64,000 nt of DNA from Paenibacillus arenosi (GTDB lineage Bacteria; Bacillota; Bacilli; Paenibacillales; Paenibacillaceae), in assembly GCF_014841135.1 (NCBI RefSeq), contig NZ_JACYTN010000003.1, positions 372,001-436,000 of the forward strand, given 5' to 3'. Of the stretch, positions 9,487-16,518 are shown one piece after another. Within the stretch, counting starts at the first letter, position 1, and every line of letters begins with the position of its first letter. A program made the position numbers and the translations under genes. The notes below the pieces were generated by a model. The model was given only the letters and a program-made list of their open reading frames with translations, had not been told where the DNA came from and did no database searches.

Positions 9487-10005
9487 ATGAAGACAATACT
9501 AAATGCGGATGATATTCGTTCGCTGCTGCCGCATCGTTGGCCTTTTCTTCTACTTGACCGTATAGTCGAATTAAAACCTGGTGTGAGTGGGATTGGAATT
9601 AAAAACGTCACAGTCAGCGAACCATTTTTCGAAGGACATTTTCCGAAAGAATCGATTATGCCGGGGGTTCTTATCGTAGAGGCATTGGCTCAAATGACAG
9701 CACTCGTACACATTACAGGGGCTTTATATGAAATCCAACAGGGTGATAGTGAAGCAGCAGTTAGCCGTGAAAATATATTGAAGTTAATGGCTGGAGAAGG
9801 CGAAGATATTTCCTCTAAAGTGGGCTATTTAGCATCAATAAGGGATTTCAAATTCATAAAGCCAGTTGTACCAGGCGATCAATTGCTGTTAAAAGTTCAA
9901 GTGGGAAGGTCGTTAGGCGCATTATATCAAGTAAAAGTGTCCGCTATGGTGGATAAGCACATCGTAGCTGAAGGTAGCTTGAACGTTTCTCACCGTGTTG
10001 AGTAA
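9487..10005 (+). CDS. 3-hydroxyacyl-ACP dehydratase (FabZ-like) of the polyketide-like cluster
   Basis: Hot-dog fold dehydratase of 172 residues that removes water from 3-hydroxyacyl-ACP. The FabZ motif LPHRWPFLLLDRI is at the N-terminus; catalytic His51 (EGHFP) and Glu65 (VEALAQ) are intact. It is about 25 residues longer than the second FabZ at 63050 because of an insertion near residues 78-112 (between the catalytic helix and RDFKFI). The ATG at 9487 is chosen over an upstream one at 9454 because AAAGGGGG precedes it. Two dehydratase genes in one window argue that this one is specialised for the cluster. Confidence 0.9.
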   Translation: MKTILNADDIRSLLPHRWPFLLLDRIVELKPGVSGIGIKNVTVSEPFFEGHFPKESIMPGVLIVEALAQMTALVHITGALYEIQQGDSEAAVSRENILKLMAGEGEDISSKVGYLASIRDFKFIKPVVPGDQLLLKVQVGRSLGALYQVKVSAMVDKHIVAEGSLNVSHRVE

Positions 10006-10035
10006 GCTTAATAGGCTTAGACGGATACACGCAAA

Positions 10036-10066
10036 CAACCTTAGCCGCTTGAAGTGACCAAGGTTG
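10036..10066 (+). terminator. Possible hairpin after the first fabZ-like gene
   Basis: CAACCTT and AAGGTTG (7 bp) enclose a 17-base loop containing a smaller CTTGAAG palindrome. There is no T-run, so it may only attenuate or stabilise the first operon segment. Confidence 0.3.
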
Positions 10067-10134
10067 CTCGCTATATATTTAAGGGGAAACATGCTAACAA
10101 TTAATCACCACATTCTATGAAGTTGAAACGTTAA

Positions 10135-10210
10135 AATTTTTTTGAAAGGAGAAGGAAAAATCAAGAAAGAAGCGAATATAAAAGAAATGTCGAAAATGCG
10201 ACTATTTAAT
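10135..10210 (+). promoter_or_regulatory. Second copy of the TGTCGAA-N4-CGACTAT element, before the thioesterase-ACP-KS segment
   Basis: TGTCGAA-aatg-CGACTAT (10188-10205) matches the element at 7483-7500 except for the central four bases. A T-tract ending in TTTTTTTGA and a CGAATANAAA segment precede it in both places. This suggests a second promoter under the same control, inside a 586-base gap with no ORF. The rest of the gap (10210-10578) is pyrimidine-rich on this strand and shows no gene; it may be a long leader. Confidence 0.5.
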
Positions 10211-10577
10211 CAGAAAAAAGGGTTGAATGACTGATGTTGTCATCAATTGTAATTTGAATGGAGGGGAAATGTTCCTAATTATTTCAACATATCCGTATGT
10301 CTATGATCGTTACTCATGCTAGTTCAATCTACTTCATGTCTACATACATCATCGCTAATACATCGTTTTGTTTGTAAGTCCACACTTTCAATGTTTATTT
10401 TTCTGAGCTTGTCCTTATCATTTCTTCTTATCAGTCCTACATTTTTTACATTTCTGAAATTACATTACATGAATGAATTGAGCGAATTGTAAGCGATTAC
10501 TCCTGTACTCGACTTTACCGTTCTATTTTACTGTATCTATTTTCGTGCAGGTTTGCATTCATATCGTTCATTCTACG

Positions 10578-10594
10578 AAGGAGGAATTCCTATT
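10578..10594 (+). promoter_or_regulatory. Ribosome binding site pointing to a rare ATT start codon
   Basis: A perfect AAGGAGG (10578-10584) lies seven bases before an in-frame ATT (10592). No ATG, GTG or TTG occurs at a usable distance: TTG 10553 is upstream of the site and ATG 10610 is 25 bases after it. Confidence 0.55.
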
Positions 10595-11023
10595 TATAAG
10601 CCGGTAACGATGGAAGTTCCTGTCCGTTACATTGAATGCGATCTCATGGGAGTAGCGCATCATTGTACGTATTTAGTTTGGTTTGAGTTGGGACGCGTTG
10701 AAATTATACGTGTTATCGGGGGAAAAGCGTTTGTTAACAAAAATAATTTTGTTTTCCCCGTCATTGATATTCAATGTTCTTACAAAGCATCTGCTCGCTT
10801 CGGTCAAACAGTCATTATCGAAACGATATTGAAGACTCCGGATAAGGCGTTACTTGAATTTGAATATCGTATTCTTCGTAAATATGGTCGCGAGCTGCTC
10901 GCAGAAGGCCGTTCCGTTCACACGCTGATGAATACAGACGGACAGACGATCTATCAGCTTCCAGGAACGATGAGAGAACGGATTGAGCAGTATCATAACG
11001 GCACGTTATGGCAGAAGCAGTAA
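10592..11023 (+). CDS. Hot-dog acyl-ACP/acyl-CoA thioesterase (4HBT family)
   Basis: Thioesterase-type hot-dog protein of about 143 residues. The 4HBT signature VRYIECDLMGVAHHCTY then WFELGR is near the N-terminus, with the Asp of the catalytic loop present. In the cluster it may release or edit the finished acyl chain. The start is unusual: the perfect AAGGAGG selects ATT 10592, giving a protein beginning with the 10592 codon then YKPVTMEVPVRY; alternatives are TTG 10553 (no ribosome site) and ATG 10610 (site too far). It follows a long leader carrying the second copy of the shared regulatory element. Confidence 0.87.
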   Translation: MYKPVTMEVPVRYIECDLMGVAHHCTYLVWFELGRVEIIRVIGGKAFVNKNNFVFPVIDIQCSYKASARFGQTVIIETILKTPDKALLEFEYRILRKYGRELLAEGRSVHTLMNTDGQTIYQLPGTMRERIEQYHNGTLWQKQ

Positions 11024-11065
11024 ATGGATCGAAAATGTGTATATAGCCTAGGGAGGAATGCATAG

Positions 11066-11359
11066 ATGAATACGTATGAGGCTGGCTTTGCACAGGCAGC
11101 GGAGAGAATGGCACTTACAAGTAAAATTAAAGAAATTATCGTACAGCGACTTGATATGGATATTGACCCTGCATTTATTACGGACGACCAACCTATTTTT
11201 GGACGTGGTCTTGGTCTGGATTCTATCGATGCTCTAGAGTTATTGGTAGCGATCGAAGATGAATTTGGCGTAACGATATTTGATGATAACATGGCGGTTT
11301 TTGGATCTGTAAATAAAGTGGCTGACTATATTGTATCCAATACGAAAGCTGCTTCTTAA
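11066..11359 (+). CDS. Acyl carrier protein of the polyketide-like cluster
   Basis: Acidic four-helix carrier protein of 97 residues. The phosphopantetheine site is Ser53 in GLGLDSIDALELL, with an upstream RGLG typical of type II carriers. It starts with about 15 extra residues compared with FabC-type ACPs. AGGGAGG precedes the ATG. It lies between the thioesterase and the GcvT-like gene and is the probable tether for the growing chain. No phosphopantetheinyl transferase is in the window, so a housekeeping enzyme must activate it. Confidence 0.93.
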   Translation: MNTYEAGFAQAAERMALTSKIKEIIVQRLDMDIDPAFITDDQPIFGRGLGLDSIDALELLVAIEDEFGVTIFDDNMAVFGSVNKVADYIVSNTKAAS

Positions 11360-11427
11360 TAGAGAATTATGCAGTCTTCCAACGGTAACAGATTAACGCT
11401 CATACTATGATGAAATCGGGTGATCAC

Positions 11428-12552
11428 ATGATAAATGTATTGAACATGTCCGAATTAACAAAAAGTTTAGCTGAGCACGGGGCACTACGTGATGAATCAG
11501 GATACGGTGTAATTGCCACCTTCCAAGGCGCAGAACATGAATATCATGCATTGCGCAATCATGTTGGCCTAATTGATTTGTCCGCATCAGGTCTTTATTT
11601 AATTAGTGGGGAAGACTTTGTTGAGTTCGTTAGCTCATTACTAACAAAGGATATAGAATTCCTTGATATAGAAAAAACAGTGACGAGTCTAATGTTGGAT
11701 GAAGATGGTCAGATCATCGATATGGTAAGTGTATATCGTTTGGAACAGGCCATTCTTATAGAGACCTCTGCAGCAAGACGGGACAAAGTTGGAGCTTGGC
11801 TCGCTGAGCGTAAAAGCGATGGCGTGGAAATTGAGCACTGGAATGCTTCAAGAACGATGATCGGATTTGAAGGGCCTTATGCTTGGAAGCTTGCACAAAC
11901 GATCGTGCCATTTGATATTTCTTCGGTTCCGTATCAAGCATTCGTTGAGATCGAGCTAGAGAACGAGCCGATTGTATTTATCCGCAGTGGATTTACGGGT
12001 GAGTATGGATATAAGATCATCGTTCCGCATCATCAAGCGATGTCTACTTGGACACAACTGAAAGAATGGGGAGAGGAAGAGGGAGAGTTAGAGATTAAGG
12101 TGGAGCCTGTTGGTCTCGAAGCGCTTGAGATTGCCATGTTAGAGGTGCGCCAGCCTTGTGCTCAAGTTGAAGGTAATGGATTGACGGTTTATGAGGCGGC
12201 TGTGCAATGGTTTGTAAGTTATCATAAGGAAGAGTATGTAGGTTACAATGCTTTGCAGCAGCAGCTTCAACAGGAGAGCAAGCAGCATCTCGTTGGTTTT
12301 ACAGCGGCTAATGCTTTATCTCTTCAAATCGGGAACGCTGTTATGTTGTCCAGTAATAAGGTGGGTCGTATCGTTCAGCTTGTATACAGCCCTACACTTG
12401 AGAAAAAGCTTGGCTTAGCTTTGTTGGATGATGCTTGTGCCGTATCTGGAATTGAGTTGGAAGGTATTAATGAAGCTGGGGAATCTGTTGTGTTGCATAC
12501 GGTATCTTCTCCTTATGTGCTCCCAAAATCATGGTCCATTAAGATGATATGA
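11428..12552 (+). CDS. GcvT-like (aminomethyltransferase fold) protein within the polyketide-like cluster
   Basis: A 374-residue relative of glycine cleavage T protein. Similarity runs throughout: HALRNHVGLIDLS near the N-terminus, a GQIIDMVSVYR strand where GcvT has GG-V-DDLIVY, and GFTGEYGYKI where GcvT has GYTGEDGFE. Asp98 is kept, but the next residue is Met99 instead of Asp. In the segment matching GLGARDxLRLEAG, both Arg are lost (Leu233, Met237). So it may bind folate differently or not at all, and true aminomethyl transfer is doubtful. The start at 11428 follows GGGTGAT; ATGs at 11407/11410 lack a site. It ends 9 bases before the KS fusion. Role in the pathway unknown. Confidence 0.8.
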   Translation: MINVLNMSELTKSLAEHGALRDESGYGVIATFQGAEHEYHALRNHVGLIDLSASGLYLISGEDFVEFVSSLLTKDIEFLDIEKTVTSLMLDEDGQIIDMVSVYRLEQAILIETSAARRDKVGAWLAERKSDGVEIEHWNASRTMIGFEGPYAWKLAQTIVPFDISSVPYQAFVEIELENEPIVFIRSGFTGEYGYKIIVPHHQAMSTWTQLKEWGEEEGELEIKVEPVGLEALEIAMLEVRQPCAQVEGNGLTVYEAAVQWFVSYHKEEYVGYNALQQQLQQESKQHLVGFTAANALSLQIGNAVMLSSNKVGRIVQLVYSPTLEKKLGLALLDDACAVSGIELEGINEAGESVVLHTVSSPYVLPKSWSIKMI

Positions 12553-12561
12553 GGTGATCCT

Positions 12562-15015
12562 ATGGCAAACGATCAGGTTCAGATTGCGATAACTGGTGTC
12601 GGCATCATCTGTGCAAATGGACAAAACATTGATCAGTTCTGGCGCAATGTGACAGCTGGTCAGAGTGGGATACGACTCGTGACAACGATTGATACAGCAG
12701 AGCTTGATGCTAAGCTAGGTGGTGAGGTTGATGGTTATCTTCCTGAAGACTACTTCTCTACCGAAGAACTCCAGCACCTAGATCGCGCTGGTCAATTCGC
12801 AGTCATTGCAGCGCGTGAGGCTGTGCAAAGAGCAGGGCTCGATATAGCTAGCTTTGATCCTTATCGACTCGGCATCGTACTGGGTACATGTTTAGGTGGA
12901 TTGAGAAGCGGGGAAGCGTTTCATGAACAATGGATTACTCAAGGGTTGGAGCATGCAGAAGAGCATTTGTTGATGAAATATCCAATGCATGCCCCTTGCG
13001 ATAATATAGCACATGATCTAGGTTTGAAAGGGCCGCGAAGTGTTATTGCCAACGCCTGCGCGGCGGGTACAAACTCGATAGGTTATGCAGCTGACATGAT
13101 TCGGATGGGTACAGCAGATATCATGCTTACTGGTGGCGTTGATCCGTTGGCACGTTTGTCCTATAGCGGCTTCAATAGCTTGCAGGCATTGAGTGCTGGA
13201 GCTTGCGCACCGTACAGCACGAGTGCGGGTTTGAATCTAGGTGAGGGTGGAGCCATCCTCGTACTAGAGCGTATGGATGTAGCCTTGCAGCGCGGTGCTA
13301 CGATTATTGCTGAGGTACTCAGCTATGATCTTTCCGCTGATGCGTATCATCAAACAGCGCCTGAACCGGGTGGGGCCGGTGCGCTGCGTTCGATGAAAGG
13401 CGCACTTAGGCGTTCTGGTGTTACGGTAGAGGATGTTAGCTATATTAACGGACATGGCACAGGGACGCCTGCAAATGATTCTTCTGAACCGAAGGCCATG
13501 CGTGCTCTCATTCAGGATCAACACGTTCCGATTTCGTCGACCAAATCGATGGTAGGGCATATGCTGGGGGCTGCTGGAGCAGCAGAATCCATTGTGTCTG
13601 CATTGGCCATACAAGATGGTTATATACCGCCTACGATCAACTTTAATGCTGCTGATCAGAAGTTCGATTTGGACTTTATTCCGAATGAAGGTCGGGACAC
13701 AGATGTACAGGTGGCGCTCTCCAATTCATTTGCATTTGGTGGGAATAATGCAACCATTTTGCTCGGGAAGTCTAAAGAACCGTCTGGAGAAAGCTTATCT
13801 TCTGCTCGTAAAAAGGTTCTTATAACAGGAGTTGGCGGACTAGCTGGGAATGCTGCTACTATTCAGCAACTGCAAGAGCTGATAGATCGTGGTGAGAGTG
13901 GAATTAGTCCGATTCGACTATTCGATTCGAATGCGTATCAGCTTCATGAGGCTGGACAAGTCCCTGAACTTGCATATGCGAAGATGATCAATCCTAGCCT
14001 GCTGCGCAAAATGGATACGATTAGCAAGCAAGCTGTAGCAGCTGTGAAAATGGCATTGCTGGATGCAGGGATCGTTGTCAATCGTGCGAATCAGGAGCAA
14101 ATAGGCGTTATATTTGCGACAGGGACAGGCCCTATTGAGACGGTCGATGCCTTTAATCGTGCAATTATAAAAGATGGTATTAAGGCGGCCAATGCGAAGC
14201 TATTCCCGAATACAGTTACGAATGCACCTGCAGGCCATATCGGGTTGAATTTTAATATTAAAGGGCCTACATCTACAATCGCGGCGGGCGGTACTTCATT
14301 TATTAATGCGCTCTACTATGCAAATGCCATGATCCAGCTTGGTCAATGCAAGACGGTGCTCGTTGTTTCATCAGACGAGTTCAATGAACCGTTATTGGCT
14401 GGGTACCAGCGTGTTTCCGGCTATTTGAGTAAAAGTGTTATTCGTCCGTTTGATAAACATCGAGACGGAGCGGTATTAGGCAGTGGAAGCTTTTGTTACA
14501 TTGTTGAGAGTGAAGAAGCGGCTCTTGAGCGCAATGCAAATGTGCGTGCTGAGTTAAAGGGATTTGGCATGACATCCGATGTTCGTTTGCTAGGCGGCAT
14601 CAATCCGAGGGGAACAGAATGGGCGGATAGCTTCCGCGCTGCCCTTCATCATGCGGATTTGTCTGCTTCGGACATTGACTATGTTGCAGCAGCAGCTTGT
14701 GGGCACCGTATATTTGATTATGCAGAGGCTCATGCTCTTAATCGTGTGTTCGCTGGTTCGGTTCCTGTGAGTGCACCTAAGTCTTACTTTGGTGAAACAC
14801 ATAGTACGGCAGGAGCTATCGGTTTGTGGACAGCGCTGAATGCTATGCAAACGGGTCGTATCCCTGCTACGCTTCATTTGAATGAGCCATTGCAAGGTGT
14901 GGATGTGGATTTTGTTACAAGTGAGCGTCAAGAAGCGACGGTTCGCCACGCGATGATTAGCTCTTTTGCCTACGGCGGTAGCTACAATTCATTGATTGTA
15001 GGTAGGTACGAATAA
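12562..15015 (+). CDS. Fused ketosynthase and chain-length-factor-like protein (KS-CLF)
   Basis: One 817-residue protein with two beta-ketoacyl synthase domains. The first (about 5-410) is complete: Cys166 in NACAAGT, His298 in GHGTGTP, His333 in GHMLGAAG. The second (about 415-815) aligns along its length but has Gly577 at the Cys position (AAGGTS), Ala711 at the first His and Glu745 at the second (KSYFGET). It is therefore a non-catalytic partner like the chain-length factor of type II polyketide synthases, here joined to its KS instead of being a separate subunit. GAGGTGAT precedes the ATG. It is the last gene of the cluster. Product not predictable; KR and DH neighbours suggest a reduced, polyene-like chain. 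Confidence 0.93.
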   Translation: MANDQVQIAITGVGIICANGQNIDQFWRNVTAGQSGIRLVTTIDTAELDAKLGGEVDGYLPEDYFSTEELQHLDRAGQFAVIAAREAVQRAGLDIASFDPYRLGIVLGTCLGGLRSGEAFHEQWITQGLEHAEEHLLMKYPMHAPCDNIAHDLGLKGPRSVIANACAAGTNSIGYAADMIRMGTADIMLTGGVDPLARLSYSGFNSLQALSAGACAPYSTSAGLNLGEGGAILVLERMDVALQRGATIIAEVLSYDLSADAYHQTAPEPGGAGALRSMKGALRRSGVTVEDVSYINGHGTGTPANDSSEPKAMRALIQDQHVPISSTKSMVGHMLGAAGAAESIVSALAIQDGYIPPTINFNAADQKFDLDFIPNEGRDTDVQVALSNSFAFGGNNATILLGKSKEPSGESLSSARKKVLITGVGGLAGNAATIQQLQELIDRGESGISPIRLFDSNAYQLHEAGQVPELAYAKMINPSLLRKMDTISKQAVAAVKMALLDAGIVVNRANQEQIGVIFATGTGPIETVDAFNRAIIKDGIKAANAKLFPNTVTNAPAGHIGLNFNIKGPTSTIAAGGTSFINALYYANAMIQLGQCKTVLVVSSDEFNEPLLAGYQRVSGYLSKSVIRPFDKHRDGAVLGSGSFCYIVESEEAALERNANVRAELKGFGMTSDVRLLGGINPRGTEWADSFRAALHHADLSASDIDYVAAAACGHRIFDYAEAHALNRVFAGSVPVSAPKSYFGETHSTAGAIGLWTALNAMQTGRIPATLHLNEPLQGVDVDFVTSERQEATVRHAMISSFAYGGSYNSLIVGRYE

Positions 15016-15020
15016 ATAGG

Positions 15021-15057
15021 AACCTCGAACGCGTTAGGCAGGCGTTCGAGGTTTTTT
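15021..15057 (+). terminator. Terminator closing the polyketide-like cluster
   Basis: AACCTCGAACGC and GCGTTCGAGGTT form a 12-bp stem with a 9-base loop, followed by a T-run (15052-15057). Confidence 0.93.
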
Positions 15058-15131
15058 CGCTATGCGTCTAATAAACGGACTTATACTTATTGTGTTGAGT
15101 TAAGGCAGCAATGGTGAAGGGAGAGCCTTCG

Positions 15132-15275
15132 CTAATCTGTCTTCTTTGGCTTTTGTTGAAAAGGAACCGCTGTTTTAGCTTGCTCCAACGTATCATTGAC
15201 GAATGCCATATCTTGATTTTTGGCATGCATTTGGGTCGTGCCTTTATAATTGCCGCGATGAGACTTGTTTTCCAT
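15132..15275 (-). CDS. Small protein of 47 residues, unknown
   Basis: A minus-strand ORF starting with ATG at 15275, preceded on that strand by AAAGGATG at a usable distance. It encodes MENKSHRGNYKGTTQ followed by a polar stretch and ends in QKPKKTD. It is rich in Lys, Asn, Gln, Thr and His and has no hydrophobic segment, which recalls minor small acid-soluble spore proteins, but I cannot match it to a named family. The overlapping plus-strand ORF at 15111-15314 has no ribosome site. It is convergent with the KS fusion, separated by the terminator at 15021. Confidence 0.6.
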   Translation of the reverse strand: MENKSHRGNYKGTTQMHAKNQDMAFVNDTLEQAKTAVPFQQKPKKTD

Positions 15276-15384
15276 ACCTATCATCCTTTCGATACATTTT
15301 GTATAGTCCATTAGTTATGTTTCTATGGTCGCATATTGTCGCAGTAGTAAGATGCAACTAGGATAAAAAAACTATACGTTTTCA

Positions 15385-15417
15385 TTGACAATGATACGAT
15401 TAGTATCGTACTATAGT
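15385..15417 (+). promoter_or_regulatory. Possible regulated promoter before the Calx-beta protein gene
   Basis: TTGACA (15385-15390) and TATAGT (15412-15417) are separated by 21 bases, longer than usual. The spacer holds the inverted repeat GATAC-gatta-GTATC (15393-15407), overlapping TAGTA-tcg-TACTA (15401-15413). Long spacers filled by a dyad are typical of promoters untwisted by MerR-family regulators, but this is only a resemblance. Confidence 0.4.
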
Positions 15418-15464
15418 CTCGTTACATATTGTATCAATTTAATAAGGTGAGGAGGAATAGTGCG

Positions 15465-16205
15465 ATGTCTAGTTCTGTTTTCTATGATGTGAACAGGCGA
15501 TTATTAGTTTCCTTATTTGTACTTGTGCTTGTAGTTATGGGGGTCGTTGCACCGTCTCAGGCTTATGCTAATAAAGCTCCTGAGCAAGCAAATGTGAAAG
15601 CCGTTTATGTATGTTCGGACAACAAAGGTTTTGACAAATGGCGTGTATCAAATCATAGTAGTTCTGTTATTAAGGTGAATTGGTTTACAAAAGGTATGTC
15701 TGGTTTTGAGGATAGTGGCTTTGAAGTTTTGCAGCCAGGCAAATCGAACGATGTGTTTTCCGTGAAAAGTGAAAAGCGAAATGATCAAGTAACACTCACC
15801 ATTAAGGATGAGAACTACAGCAAGACATTGACAACTGCGATAACAGATCGAAAAGCTTGTGGTGAGACGGAACAACGCGGCAAGATCCAGTTCAGCAAAC
15901 CCAATACGTCTGCAGTTGAGGGAGACACTATTAAAATTGCTGTAGAGCGGGTTGGCGGTAAAAAAGGTACAATAGAAGCGACGATGTGCTTCTGCAGTGG
16001 TTCTGCGAAAGCAGGAAAAGATTTTGTAGATACGATCTTCACGGTTACCTTTAAAGATGGTGAGACTAGCAAAGTGTACGAACTGCCTCTTGTTGAGGAT
16101 AATCAACCTGAAAAACGGGAAAACTTTATAGCACTACTGCAAGGGGACAATGAGGTTCTAGGTTTCAGACGTTCCATGGTTTTATTTATTACAGATAATG
16201 ATTAA
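15465..16205 (+). CDS. Secreted protein with a Calx-beta domain
   Basis: Exported protein of 246 residues. A hydrophobic signal segment lies near residues 12-30, ending about SQAYA. The middle (about 40-135) is a beta-rich region with paired cysteines (YVCSDN, RKACGET). The C-terminal 100 residues match the calcium-binding Calx-beta pattern: SAVEGDTIKIAVERVGGKKG, then SGSAKAGKDF, FKDGETSK, EDNQPEKRENF and a closing ITDND. The ATG at 15465 follows GAGGAGG. It may bind calcium outside the cell and act in adhesion or matrix; that is inference. Single gene, ended by the terminator at 16315. Confidence 0.85.
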   Translation: MSSSVFYDVNRRLLVSLFVLVLVVMGVVAPSQAYANKAPEQANVKAVYVCSDNKGFDKWRVSNHSSSVIKVNWFTKGMSGFEDSGFEVLQPGKSNDVFSVKSEKRNDQVTLTIKDENYSKTLTTAITDRKACGETEQRGKIQFSKPNTSAVEGDTIKIAVERVGGKKGTIEATMCFCSGSAKAGKDFVDTIFTVTFKDGETSKVYELPLVEDNQPEKRENFIALLQGDNEVLGFRRSMVLFITDND

Positions 16206-16314
16206 TGCAGAAGTTGATGCTGTAAATAAGCGAGAGTTAATTCGCAGATAAGCATGGTCGTTTTTAAAAATGGCACACGGCCTTCCTTATTTAGCAGAAT
16301 ATGTAGAGAAGTCG

Positions 16315-16346
16315 GAAAAAATCTAGTCGATGACTAGGTTTTTTTT
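16315..16346 (+). terminator. Terminator after the Calx-beta protein gene
   Basis: CTAGTC-gat-GACTAG with an A-run before (16315-16321) and eight Ts after (16339-16346). The A and T runs also pair, so it can act on both strands. Confidence 0.85.
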
Positions 16347-16518
16347 GCGTTGTTGGTTATAATGGTTAAGGAATTTTTGCAGGACGTAGTAAGACACGTC
16401 TGGATACGTTGTTAAGGGAACATGTTGTTCTAGTGAACTTATGTTTTTTATTACAGGCATAAGTGTGCACGGATTGATTGGATACATGACATGATGATGA
16501 GAAGGAGAGATATTTGAT

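Noticed and set aside
12562-15015. KS-KS gene as an assembly or stop-codon error joining two genes
   Set aside because: The frame is open throughout, the linker reads as normal protein, and no ribosome site or start lies between the domains.
15111-15314. 67-residue plus-strand ORF
   Set aside because: It has no ribosome site, lacks similarity to anything recognised, and covers the better supported 47-residue minus-strand gene.
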